A stretch of DNA of 64,000 bases, taken from assembly GCF_001983935.1 (NCBI RefSeq), contig NZ_CP017641.1, positions 2,356,001 through 2,420,000 on the forward strand, written 5' to 3'. Positions 7,856 to 15,810 of this stretch are shown one piece after another. Source of the stretch: Fuerstiella marisgermanici (lineage in GTDB: Bacteria; Planctomycetota; Planctomycetia; Planctomycetales; Planctomycetaceae). Position numbers and translations under genes: made by a program. Every line of letters starts with the position of its first letter. Within the stretch, counting starts at the first letter, position 1. Under the pieces are notes generated by a model. That model made no database searches and was not told the DNA's origin. It saw only the letters and a program-made list of their open reading frames with translations.

Positions 7856-9103
7856 TTACGCTCCCGGTGAGTAGCCGCCACCAACGTCATCGATTTGGGC
7901 CATACCGTAGTCCCAGTACGATCGCATTTGCTGACCAAGAACGTTGAAGGCGCCGCGCTCGGATTCCACATGCGGTGTGCGGCGATCGTTCAAGTACAGC
8001 ACTTGCAGGAATGGCTGAACCAATGGATCGGCAAACATGAAGAATGCAGTAGCTGACTGGCGTGATCCCATTTCTTCGTGGTTCAGCCATTGGGTGGAAA
8101 CTCGTTTGTCGAGTTCGCCATAAAATGGATTTGCTTTTTCCGTCTTCTGACCGGCTTTTGTGCCGCTGGCCAGATCCATCAGAACTGAAGATTGGTTGAT
8201 ATCTTTCGCGCGGCGAGCCATGGCACCAGCTTGCGTGAGAAGCACTTTTTCACCGCCGGTGCGAATCGGCTTATCGGCGCGGTCGCGCTGATTGGAAAGC
8301 ACATCATCAAGTGCCTCAAGAGCCTCGATGCCGAACGCAGAAGAACCGCCGGACGCGAGTGCGTTAGCTGGCAACTGACCATTTCCGTCGGGTGCTGTGG
8401 TGGCTGACGTACGCCACAGTGATGGATCAAGTAACAGATAACAGAAGTCACGCTCTCGCGTATCGAATCCCACATCCGCAATCGAGACGGCCATTTGGTC
8501 GAAAATCCCGATCTCGTCATTGATGATCGCAGTGCGCGGAATCGTGACCATCCCGGCTGTCGTGTCGACTGCGTTGCTGAATCCAGTATCACTGAACTGC
8601 AAATGCTCGATCTCGCCAGTGGCGCCGACTTTCTTGAAAAATCCGTGCCCGTACATGCGGTACGTTTTATGCGGCCGGAAGTCGCGAGACGGTGCTTCCT
8701 GAGCAACCGCCGGAATGATGGAAGTGTGCTTCGCGAATCGCGAATGAATCGCACGATTCAGCACGTTCTCATTGATGCTGGCGAGGTTCATGGTGCTCCA
8801 ACCTTGAGACGCGGAAATCTGACCACCGGCGGAGCGGTAATCGAAGCGTTCCTGGATCTGTTGAGCAAGGCGGTAATACTCGGCATCGGCGATGTGATGG
8901 CCGACCGGAATGCCCGCTTCAGCAGCGGCGGCGCGAATCATTCCATGGAAGCCGATTCCACGGTATTCAGAACTCATCGCTTCGTTTAAGACGTCGGCAT
9001 CGACGTCGAAATCGTCTTCCAAGATCTGCGGTGAAACGCTGCCGGTTGCGAGCGACATGGCAGCGGCGAAAATCTCGCCTTGTGGCAAAAGTGATGTGGG
9101 CAT
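7856..9103 (-). CDS. Phage major capsid protein (HK97-fold type, Mu gpT-like)
   Basis: The 415-residue protein has a middle segment TIPRTAIINDEIGIFDQ followed by DTRERDFCYLLLDPSLW. This resembles the conserved 'R..iiNDdlg..' segment of Mu-type and protease-linked HK97-fold capsid proteins. The N-terminal ~110 residues are helical and could act as a scaffolding-like delta region. The C-terminal part (QPFLQVLYLNDRRTPHVESE) fits the late strand region of gpT-like proteins. A separate protease or scaffold gene is not recognised; the coiled-coil gene just upstream is a scaffold candidate. A strong terminator follows. No frameshift is seen. Confidence 0.75.
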   Translation of the reverse strand: MPTSLLPQGEIFAAAMSLATGSVSPQILEDDFDVDADVLNEAMSSEYRGIGFHGMIRAAAAEAGIPVGHHIADAEYYRLAQQIQERFDYRSAGGQISASQGWSTMNLASINENVLNRAIHSRFAKHTSIIPAVAQEAPSRDFRPHKTYRMYGHGFFKKVGATGEIEHLQFSDTGFSNAVDTTAGMVTIPRTAIINDEIGIFDQMAVSIADVGFDTRERDFCYLLLDPSLWRTSATTAPDGNGQLPANALASGGSSAFGIEALEALDDVLSNQRDRADKPIRTGGEKVLLTQAGAMARRAKDINQSSVLMDLASGTKAGQKTEKANPFYGELDKRVSTQWLNHEEMGSRQSATAFFMFADPLVQPFLQVLYLNDRRTPHVESERGAFNVLGQQMRSYWDYGMAQIDDVGGGYSPGA

Positions 9104-9187
9104 GTGAAAAACTCCGTTTTGTGGTTGTGTGATTGAATTGAAAATGTGAAATGTACTGCTGTTTCCGGTGCGACGTGTTGTTGTGCG

Positions 9188-9856
9188 TCAGAATGAATCG
9201 CGTGATGGTGCTGCGAAGTCGGCAAGGTTCAGGTCCGCGAAAAATTCGCTGGCGGAAACTTCACCGACGAACAGCCCCGTCTCAGGGCAGATCAGCTCTT
9301 CCATGGCACGATCGCGAGCGGCTCGCAGATCCTGCAGGCGTTGCCCTAAGGAATGTGAAGTCTCGATATCTCCGACTAGCTCCGGCTCACGTTTTGCCAG
9401 CTCGGCTTTTGCAGATTCCTTCTGCTTTGGCGTCTCGGCGGTTTTGACCGCCGCTCTCAATTCTGCCAACTCTCGCTCCGCAGACCTTGCCAGAAAATGA
9501 GCGTTGCCAACTGTCCGCGAACTCGACTGCAAGAGCCCCTCGATGCGCGCGAGAATGGCGACAAACTCATCCGGCAACGATTCCGCCCGCGGCGTTTGCC
9601 GGATTTTCTCGCGAGCGGCCCGCAAGTTATCTTCGGCCTCGCGGAATCGATACGCGAGTTCAGCGCGGCGTGGCTCGCGATCCTGAATGATGCGGTCGGT
9701 CTCAGCGGCCCAAGCGGAAAGTTCTGCCGACGCGGCGGCTTTGGCATTCTCCAGAGCGGAAATCTGGGATGCGGTTGCGGCGTGCTTCGCGAAGTCGCGA
9801 GCGCGGTCGATGTCATCAGCGAACTGCGAATCACCGATTCCAAGGAAGGTCAGCAT
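9188..9856 (-). CDS. Coiled-coil protein, possible capsid scaffold (222 aa)
   Basis: The protein is mostly charged, Ala/Glu/Arg-rich helix, with heptad-like stretches around RFREAEDNLRAAREKI and LARSAERELAELRAAV. No enzymatic motif is seen. It lies directly upstream of the capsid-like gene and 3 bp downstream of the preceding small gene. In phage gene order this is where a scaffolding protein or head-assembly chaperone would sit, so that role is inferred from position and composition alone. A conserved CPETG motif near the C-terminus is unexplained. Confidence 0.6.
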   Translation of the reverse strand: MLTFLGIGDSQFADDIDRARDFAKHAATASQISALENAKAAASAELSAWAAETDRIIQDREPRRAELAYRFREAEDNLRAAREKIRQTPRAESLPDEFVAILARIEGLLQSSSRTVGNAHFLARSAERELAELRAAVKTAETPKQKESAKAELAKREPELVGDIETSHSLGQRLQDLRAARDRAMEELICPETGLFVGEVSASEFFADLNLADFAAPSRDSF

Positions 9857-10361
9857 TCCTTAAAGTTCTGTCGCTGGAAGCTCCGGCTGCTGATCCCGGG
9901 ACAGCGACAGAATCGTGGCGTGATACGCAGCCTGGGCTTTCGCTCGGTCCGTCTCCCCCGACTCCGCTACCGAAGTCAGGTAGTCCGCTGCCGGTGACTG
10001 CGCGTCCAGTATTGCTCTCACCTTTTTGATTGCAGTTTTGATCATTGTCGCTCTCATTTACTCCATTTTTGGCAATGCCGCTTACCGGTGCATCGCTTTG
10101 TGCATAGTTGTGGGTGAATGTGTCAGGTTGATCACTTCTGGCTGCTGATGCACCACCATTACCATCTGGCAACTCATCACCCAGAAGCCTTCGCACGCGG
10201 CGGACCTCATCCGGCGGCACGCGCCAGAAGCCGTTCCCCAGGCGAGTAGCTTTTAACAGACCATTTTTCATCCACCTTCGCACCGTTGGACGGCTGACGC
10301 CAAATGTCTGGGCGGCGGCGGAAAGCGAAAGCGATCGTGGTGGGCTGATGTGGTTGCTCAT
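9831..10361 (-). CDS. HTH (excisionase/MerR-like) DNA-binding protein
   Basis: The N-terminal ~65 residues contain LSAAAQTFGVSRPTVRRWMK followed by a wing-like GNGFWRVPPDEVRRVRR. This is a winged helix-turn-helix of the excisionase/MerR type used by phage excisionases and small regulators. I chose the ATG at 10361 because the longer upstream frame has no conserved features. The C-terminal ~75 residues are Gly/Ser/Asn-rich, look unstructured and overlap the 65-residue frame at 9860-10057 in another register, so the true 3' end is doubtful. It lies next to the TGTCCGG repeat block, which it might bind; that is a guess. Confidence 0.5.
   Translation of the reverse strand: MSNHISPPRSLSLSAAAQTFGVSRPTVRRWMKNGLLKATRLGNGFWRVPPDEVRRVRRLLGDELPDGNGGASAARSDQPDTFTHNYAQSDAPVSGIAKNGVNESDNDQNCNQKGESNTGRAVTGSGLPDFGSGVGGDGPSESPGCVSRHDSVAVPGSAAGASSDRTLRNADLPWNR
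9860..10057 (-). CDS. Small hypothetical phage-element protein (65 aa)
   Basis: A short helical protein with segments KTAIKKVRAILDAQ and DRAKAQAAYHATILSLS; no domain is recognised. It ends 3 bp before the coiled-coil gene, which suggests joint translation. The start could be the ATG at 10057 or the internal ATG four codons later; GGAG lies just upstream of both. It overlaps the C-terminal part of the longer HTH frame (9831-10361) in another register. Its composition looks more protein-like than that overlapping tail, so I favour it as real. Confidence 0.5.
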   Translation of the reverse strand: MRATMIKTAIKKVRAILDAQSPAADYLTSVAESGETDRAKAQAAYHATILSLSRDQQPELPATEL

Positions 10362-11087
10362 AACAAACGAGAATACCTGACGCATCGGATCTGTCGATAG
10401 AGTTTCTCGCAACTGTCCACATCTGCCCAAAGTCAGCCAAAATACCCTGCGATAGACCCCGGATAGGCATTCCGACTCAAAAACGACCAAGCCTGACATT
10501 GCCCCATGCGGGCCGATATACCAGGACTGACACGACACCCCAGTTCTTCCGGGCGGTCGAAATTAGAAGCCCCACCCCGCCTGTAGTACCTTGGCAAAAA
10601 TCGTGCGACATGCTCGTGGCTGGTGGCAGTCGTGGGTGGCGGTGGCCGGCCGGTGGCGGTCTCGCGTGTGATGTCGTCAGGACTCCGCAGGCGTGCGTGA
10701 GACCTTCGCCGCGATCAGATGCCACCGGCACCAGCTCCAGACGCGACGTGATCACGCGACGAAGTGGACCGAACCGATGGCGGCGGTCTGTGCGCCATCG
10801 TGGGCGTAGTGGCATCAGCATTAAACTGGATCTGTCCAGCAAATGTCCGGATGTTCTGAGCCCGAGCCACATCTTGACCAGTGTTTTTGTTTGCTGTCCG
10901 GGTGTCCGGGTTGCACTCAACTTTAATGCGCGTGCGTGCGCGTGTGCGCGTGCGTGCGATACTCGCGATGAATTGGAGTCTACCCCGGACACCCGGACAG
11001 AAGCGGTCTAAACTCTTTCAGGGGAACGGTTTGTGCTTGTCCGGATGCCAAATTCCTGCTGGACACTGCCGGACAAGCCGGACAGAC
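10362..11087. other. 726-bp non-coding block between primase-helicase and HTH genes; origin-like
   Basis: No convincing gene is seen; the long frames on both strands have Arg/Pro-rich, shadow-like translations. The right third (10832-11084) carries eight TGTCCGG heptamers in both orientations, a perfect 17-bp inverted repeat and a 33-nt alternating purine-pyrimidine tract. The left part has a G-rich stretch of GGTGG-like units (about 10611-10670). The position beside a P4-type primase-helicase gene makes a replication origin or a major operator region the best reading. Confidence 0.55.
10894..11000. repeat. Perfect 17-bp inverted repeat enclosing an alternating GC/GT tract
   Basis: CTGTCCGGGTGTCCGGG at 10894-10910 is exactly inverted at 10984-11000. 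Each arm is itself a double TGTCCGG unit. Between the arms, bases 10926-10958 alternate strictly purine-pyrimidine (GCGCGTGCGTG type), a sequence prone to Z-DNA. Further TGTCCGG units lie at 10844, 11038, 11069 and 11078 (the last two inverted), with near matches at 10832 and 11058. Confidence 0.85.
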
Positions 11088-13709
11088 TTAGCCCCACTCA
11101 TTCATGATTTTTGCGTCAGTTTCCCTTTGCTCGATTTCAGACGGCCTCTGAATGATTCCTGCAAAACCACGCTGCCCTGTCCCGTCTGCCCGTCGGCGTG
11201 GTTGCGCTTCGGGGAACGTTCGAAGTATCTCTTTGCCGAACGTGGGCAGGCTAACCGGGAAGTTGAGGTAGTGATCTTTGCACCATTCCAGGTAGCGTTC
11301 GTACATGCTCTGCGTAGTCAGTTCATTTGTCGGATTGGCGGTGAACACGAAACAGTCCTTCAGGTACGTCTGCACTGTGTTGCACTCATCGCGATAGCGT
11401 TGGAGTGCGTTATCGCAGACTTCTGAACTCGTGAAACCGTTCTGTCCACGCAAGCGCCTGAGCCCATCAAGTGCCCAGTTGAACATACCGGGCAGTTCGC
11501 CGATGGACGCCCAGTAACCCGTCTCAGCCATTGCTTTGACTTTTTCCGCTTCAGGCACCGGCCGGTTGAATGGCAGCAACAGTACGCGCCTCCACAGACC
11601 GAGTGACTTGTCTCTAAATTTCGGTAGCACATTGCATGCGAACACCATTTTAGCGGTTGGCCTGCCAGTCACGCTGTTCATCATTTTGCGTTGAAACTCA
11701 ACAGTGTCGCCCGTGGTGAGTTCTCGCAAAGCACTCTCAGATACCTTGCCGGTCGATTCCAGTTCATGGCGGATGTTGACCTGCTTGCCGTGCATGTTCC
11801 ACCAGCTAAACGGGTTGGTCAGTTCGTTAATGCCAACCGATGAAAAGTTCGGTTTGCCAACGAGATCTTCAAGAGCTTTTAGCATCACTGATTTCCCGCA
11901 GCCGCCTTCGCCCGCAACGAGTAAGAACTTTTGAAATTCGGTCCCGTGCGTTAAGCAGTAGCCGAACCACTCCTGGCAGATCCTGATTCGCTCGATATCG
12001 TTTTCCAGGTTCTGACGGAGAGTCCATTCCCATTGCGGACACTGTGCGCCCGGATCGAAACCATAGGGCAACGATGACCGGCTGAACCATGCGTGCGAAT
12101 GTGGAATCAGTTCTGTCTTACCGGCAAGTAGTGATTCGAGTTCTGCCATGCCGTTCTCGAACGCGATGAACTCGCGTTCGGGTTCATCAAGGTGGCAAGG
12201 CATCTCGTTAAATTCACTGACGAGAGTGTCAGCCTTAATGAATTCCATCACTTCAGAAATGGCCGATCCTCTCACTTCCTTGAACCGCGACTTCAGATGC
12301 TTGACAGCCAAGCTTCGAAGTTCCTTTTCAAGCACGTTGACCCATCGCTTGTCGCGGTACGCGAGAAAACCGCCTTGGTAAAACGCCAAAGCATGCCGCT
12401 CGCTGTGATCATGCGGATATTTCCGATGTAAGAATTTTTCCGCTTCCGTCATCGATTGCAGCCCGTACGCATCGCCCTTGTCTAAGTCGTACTGGTCCAA
12501 CGCACCGGGGTCATCAGGATCAATCGGCGGCGCATCAGTCTTGCGGCGGCCCGGTTTCCGTTTCTTTAGTGGCTTGTCCCAGTGCTCTGGCAGCGGCGGA
12601 AACTTTTCTTTGAGTTGTGCCCACTTGTTATCGCTGCAACCATTATGGAAGCACTTAAAACCTATCGCCCCGTCATCGCCCTGCGTAACCATCGCATCTT
12701 TGCCGCGATGCTCTGCGTTGAACGGGCAACCGTCAGTCAGGATGAACGCCGAGTATCCTGCTTTCGAGTCGATGCTAAAGTTAAGTCCGTGGTGCTGTAA
12801 GTAATGTTCCACCATGAGACGCGGCTTAACGTCATTCAGCATCGCAGGCACTGCCGCTGTCGTTTTCTTTTTGACTTTCATTGCTGCGATTTCTTGCAGC
12901 ACTTCGGTAGGGCAGAATTCCCCTGTCCGTTGTCTAAGATAGTCCGGGACATAGTTCAGCCAAGCCATTCGGTGAGGACGGTCGGCAATGCTATCGCCCT
13001 TTCGATTCTCGGTGCCGTAGAGCCTGCAGATTCTGGCAGAGTTGAAGCACGATCGATCAAAGTCCACAACGTTGTCTGAGAATTTATCATGCAGGACTGC
13101 AAACGCTTTCTGGATCAGCACTTTTGACGGTTCATCGTTCGGCAGGTCGATCGGTAGCAACAAGTGAGCGCCGTTTCCGGATGTGGCCGACACACCTTCC
13201 GGCGCGCCAATCTCGCGAAGCCATTCAGCATAGTCTGCGGCTCGCTCTACAGCGGCAGCAAGCTCATCGTCGGTACTGGACACACCTTTGGGTCTGACCG
13301 GATCAAAGTCACCGTATAGCCAGCGACGTGCCGTGACGTCCTTATCAGAAGTTAATGTGTCCGGCTTGTCGCCGATCCTGTTTGCGGACCTCGCGAGCAA
13401 AGCAGAATCGATTGGGTTGAGGCAAAAGTAGATGCCTCGATTCGGGACCGACTGGTCTGCGTAACGAAGTGCATTTCCCCAGGCCATGTCGATATTGTCG
13501 AAGTAGCCAGCATGCGTGGTACCTCGACTGCCAACGCCCAAAATTCGGATTTCAAAAACGTTACCTGGCCCGACAAATAAATTTACCGTCTGCCTGAACT
13601 GTGATTCCTGATGTTGCTGTTTGATAACTTTCGGCGGTTCGCTTCGTGCTGTAGGGCCAATGCTGCCTTGTCGTTGTAATTGCTCCAGCGCTCGCGTCAT
13701 GGTGTCCAT
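11088..13709 (-). CDS. Phage/plasmid primase-helicase (P4 alpha-like)
   Basis: The 873-residue protein combines three parts. The N-terminal ~300 residues look like an archaeo-eukaryotic-type primase: RRWLYGDFDPVRP (metal-binding DxD near residue 130), SGNGAHLLLPIDL and VDFDRSCFNSARICRLYGT. A zinc-binding segment with CPFNAEH and CFHNGC follows. The C-terminal half is a D5/P4-type superfamily 3 helicase with Walker A GEGGCGKS near residue 601 and sensor-like MVFACNVLPKFRD near 693. Such proteins initiate replication of phage satellites and plasmids by recognising repeated origin sites. The gene ends 3 bp before the TGTCCGG block, a plausible target. The frame is intact. Confidence 0.88.
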   Translation of the reverse strand: MDTMTRALEQLQRQGSIGPTARSEPPKVIKQQHQESQFRQTVNLFVGPGNVFEIRILGVGSRGTTHAGYFDNIDMAWGNALRYADQSVPNRGIYFCLNPIDSALLARSANRIGDKPDTLTSDKDVTARRWLYGDFDPVRPKGVSSTDDELAAAVERAADYAEWLREIGAPEGVSATSGNGAHLLLPIDLPNDEPSKVLIQKAFAVLHDKFSDNVVDFDRSCFNSARICRLYGTENRKGDSIADRPHRMAWLNYVPDYLRQRTGEFCPTEVLQEIAAMKVKKKTTAAVPAMLNDVKPRLMVEHYLQHHGLNFSIDSKAGYSAFILTDGCPFNAEHRGKDAMVTQGDDGAIGFKCFHNGCSDNKWAQLKEKFPPLPEHWDKPLKKRKPGRRKTDAPPIDPDDPGALDQYDLDKGDAYGLQSMTEAEKFLHRKYPHDHSERHALAFYQGGFLAYRDKRWVNVLEKELRSLAVKHLKSRFKEVRGSAISEVMEFIKADTLVSEFNEMPCHLDEPEREFIAFENGMAELESLLAGKTELIPHSHAWFSRSSLPYGFDPGAQCPQWEWTLRQNLENDIERIRICQEWFGYCLTHGTEFQKFLLVAGEGGCGKSVMLKALEDLVGKPNFSSVGINELTNPFSWWNMHGKQVNIRHELESTGKVSESALRELTTGDTVEFQRKMMNSVTGRPTAKMVFACNVLPKFRDKSLGLWRRVLLLPFNRPVPEAEKVKAMAETGYWASIGELPGMFNWALDGLRRLRGQNGFTSSEVCDNALQRYRDECNTVQTYLKDCFVFTANPTNELTTQSMYERYLEWCKDHYLNFPVSLPTFGKEILRTFPEAQPRRRADGTGQRGFAGIIQRPSEIEQRETDAKIMNEWG

Positions 13710-13793
13710 CTCATGGACTCCCTTCGAATGATATTTCCTTCGTGATCTTTAGCACGGCAACAGTCGCCGCGCTGCAACTGTTTCAATCGCTGG

Positions 13794-14162
13794 TCAATCC
13801 CGCCACAACTGCGGCGCGGTCCCATGTTGCACGCCAGCGACGACTTCCGCGCTGCCATACAAGCATGCTTTGTGCTGTTGCAGCGTGATCTCAGTCACCT
13901 GACTGCATTCCTCACACGACAGCATCAGCGCGACCACGCTGCCGCGCCGGTTGCTTGGCTCATCGTGCTGATACGCTTTCACTTGGTCATTCGCCGCGCC
14001 AAGCGTGACGCTGCCTTGTTCAGCCAACAGGCGGGCTAAATGAATGTAGTTACCGCTGCACTGCGGGCAGACGATCTGTCCGGATACGTCGATGGACAGC
14101 AGCGGCGAAATTGCGATTTCACCGTCTTCATCATTTCGTTTGACTTTCGTGCGTTGTATCAT
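13794..14162 (-). CDS. Zinc-ribbon hypothetical protein (122 aa)
   Basis: Two CxxC knuckles, IVCPQCSGNY and LSCEECSQVTE, about 50 residues apart, suggest a small zinc-ribbon domain. The family is not recognised. The start ATG at 14162 is preceded by a strong AGGAGG seven bases upstream. It lies between the ParB-like and primase genes of the element, so a role in replication or transcription control is plausible but not shown. Confidence 0.6.
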   Translation of the reverse strand: MIQRTKVKRNDEDGEIAISPLLSIDVSGQIVCPQCSGNYIHLARLLAEQGSVTLGAANDQVKAYQHDEPSNRRGSVVALMLSCEECSQVTEITLQQHKACLYGSAEVVAGVQHGTAPQLWRD

Positions 14163-14397
14163 TGAGCATCCTCCTGAAACGTTTAAGGGCCTCCGGGCCT
14201 GAGAATTTTGGTTGGAAATGCAGATCGCTCGTCGCGCCCGGCAGCAAAACGAACATCTGCGACTGTTTGATGAGACAGCTTCACCACCTTCAAAAATGTT
14301 GGCTGTCTGATCGAGTTGAAATTGAAACGTCGTTGGGGCTGTTGAGTCCCGGCGGCGTTTCTTTTTTTGCGTGGTGGTCAGATATCCCTTCCGATAT

Positions 14398-15204
14398 TCA
14401 TAACCACATTTTCTTTTCGGTGAATTGGTGAATCCAATGAATGGCGATGTGCCGATGCTCTTCCGGCCAGCGGTTCACTTCGTGTTTGAGCACCTGGAAT
14501 AACTGTTGAGTTGCTTCGGTAGTGTTGAACTCGCTGGCCTTCTTTTCCTTCTTCGCTGATCGCACCTCGGCGGCTTTCTGTTTTACCGTGTTCGTTTTCA
14601 CCGCTTGCTCTTGTTCGGCCTTTGGCAGTTTCGCCACTTCAGCGGCGGCACTCACAGCAACCTTTCCGGATTCCACTGCCTTGACCAGTTCCGGAACTCC
14701 GTCATTGCGAACCTTCCGAGCGGCATCGACCAACTTGCCGGAAACACCAACGGCGGCGGCGGCTTTGTCACGGGATTTTTTCTCAGGCTTTTTAGGTTGT
14801 GGCAAATTTGCCACAACCTTCTTACGCCCGTTGCCCACCTTCTTGCCACCTTCTCGTTGAGCTTCTTTCCCTTCACATTCGTAGTAGCCTTTGGCCTTGG
14901 CAGCAACCATCGCACGTTGCGACGAACTCAAGTGCCTGCGTTGCAAGTTCTTGCTGACAACGAACGCTACTGGATCTGGAATTTCGATTTCGTCATACCT
15001 ATCGACGTGCATCTTCCAATTGATGCCCAACTCGATCAGTGCGCGAATTCGATGCCGACCATCGAGAATCCGATCGTTCCACAACACGATGTTGTCACGC
15101 AATTCGGTATTGGCAATATCCTGTTTGAGTTCCGCGTATTCTGTATCCGTCATTAACGGCAGCAGATCAGCAGCGGGGTGGATGGGTAGGGGGTACTCAG
15201 GCAT
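14398..15204 (-). CDS. ParB/Spo0J-like nuclease-domain protein
   Basis: The N-terminal ~110 residues match the ParB N-terminal domain: NIVLWNDRILDGRHRIRALIELG carries the conserved GRHR motif, followed by VVSKNLQRRHLSSSQRAMVA. A basic linker and a region AAAVGVSGKLVDAARKVRN resembling the ParB HTH follow, then a helical tail. ParB-like proteins on mobile elements serve partition, transcription control or (with the nuclease-type domain) DNA modification. Its ATG overlaps the upstream stop as TGATG. No ParA partner is visible, which favours a regulatory role over partitioning. Confidence 0.8.
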   Translation of the reverse strand: MPEYPLPIHPAADLLPLMTDTEYAELKQDIANTELRDNIVLWNDRILDGRHRIRALIELGINWKMHVDRYDEIEIPDPVAFVVSKNLQRRHLSSSQRAMVAAKAKGYYECEGKEAQREGGKKVGNGRKKVVANLPQPKKPEKKSRDKAAAAVGVSGKLVDAARKVRNDGVPELVKAVESGKVAVSAAAEVAKLPKAEQEQAVKTNTVKQKAAEVRSAKKEKKASEFNTTEATQQLFQVLKHEVNRWPEEHRHIAIHWIHQFTEKKMWL

Positions 15205-15440
15205 CAGACGTACCTCTTCACCGGCTTTGCCACACGCCGTTGCTTCGGCTGTTTCGACTTCGCTGCCTTATTGGCCGCGCGGAATTTCTCCAGCGCTTCA
15301 GGCGTGACACGATACTGCCGGTACCTTCCGTCAGGCGCGGCGTCATAGGCTTCTAGTTTGCCGGATTCGATTAGCGTTGTGATCGATGAACGCGACCGCT
15401 GCATCAGTTCCGAGAGTTGCGTAACGGTGTGATCAGTCAT
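15204..15440 (-). CDS. Small HTH regulator (78 aa)
   Basis: After MTDHTVTQLSELMQRSRSSITTLIESG the protein has a wing-like YRQYRVTPEALEKFRAAN and a basic tail, consistent with a short winged-helix DNA-binding protein of the excisionase/MerR class. The ATG at 15440 overlaps the upstream stop by 8 bp, and its own stop overlaps the ParB-like start by one base. A longer frame from 15530 would run inside the upstream gene and was rejected. It may be the excisionase or a control protein of the element. Confidence 0.65.
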   Translation of the reverse strand: MTDHTVTQLSELMQRSRSSITTLIESGKLEAYDAAPDGRYRQYRVTPEALEKFRAANKAAKSKQPKQRRVAKPVKRYV

Positions 15441-15690
15441 CGCTGCCACCTCGCTGCGTGATGGTGACGGATACTGGAACAGTTGATACAGTCTCGACAA
15501 CGGCGGCGACTGCGGCGGCCAGTTCTTCAACCGCGTAAGCAGGCATCAATCGGTCTTCAGCAGTCGCCAAAAACTTCAGCTTGCGGCGATCGTGCCAAGA
15601 GCAATCCAGCCTTCGCAGTAGTCCATTTAATCCGCATGCCAGGTCGCGGATTTCGTCATTGTCAAATCGAGTTTGGATTTGAGTGTGCAT
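15433..15690 (-). CDS. Small hypothetical protein (85 aa)
   Basis: The protein begins MHTQIQTRFDNDEIRDLACGLN and contains an Ala/Val-rich helix (AVEELAAAVAAVVETV). No family is recognised. It is the first gene of a four-gene coupled set (this gene, HTH, ParB-like, possibly zinc ribbon). Its ribosome-binding site AGAGGAGG sits seven bases before the ATG and is partly folded into an upstream hairpin, and palindromic operator-like sites lie further upstream, so its expression looks controlled. Confidence 0.55.
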   Translation of the reverse strand: MHTQIQTRFDNDEIRDLACGLNGLLRRLDCSWHDRRKLKFLATAEDRLMPAYAVEELAAAVAAVVETVSTVPVSVTITQRGGSDD

Positions 15691-15700
15691 GAAAAAACCT

Positions 15701-15724
15701 CCTCTGGTATTTCCCTGCCAGAGG
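15701..15724 (-). promoter_or_regulatory. Hairpin masking the ribosome-binding site of the 85-aa gene
   Basis: On the minus strand CCTCTGG pairs with CCAGAGG across a 10-nt loop, and the 3' arm runs directly into the AGAGGAGG ribosome-binding site, followed by TTTTTTC and the ATG. The stem plus T-run could act as a translational switch or a weak terminator just before the gene. Confidence 0.55.
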
Positions 15725-15731
15725 AGGCGAA

Positions 15732-15810
15732 AATCTCAGTGAGATTCAGCAAATGCAGTGTTTTCGTTGGCGAGATTTTTTAATAAATCTCAGTGAGTCT
15801 CATTGAGATT
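15732..15810. promoter_or_regulatory. Repeated palindromic operator-like sites (AATCTCA/TGAGATT)
   Basis: AATCTCAGTGAGATT at 15732-15746 is a palindrome around one central base. The same half-sites recur at 15786-15792 and 15804-15810, with CGAGATT variants at 15771 and 15820. They lie between the regulator gene ending at 15800 and the downstream cassette, overlapping the regulator's 3' end. This arrangement suits repressor binding at the cassette promoter. Confidence 0.6.

Noticed and set aside
7641-7874. 77-codon plus-strand frame between capsid and paralogue genes
   Set aside because: It runs through the terminator hairpin and the ends of two minus-strand genes; no ribosome-binding site or family was seen.
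10477-11011. Long open frames on both strands (171 and 170 codons) in the non-coding block
   Set aside because: Translations are Arg/Pro/Ser/His-rich with no conserved pattern, overlap each other on opposite strands, and cover the repeat cluster; they look like chance frames in GC-rich DNA.
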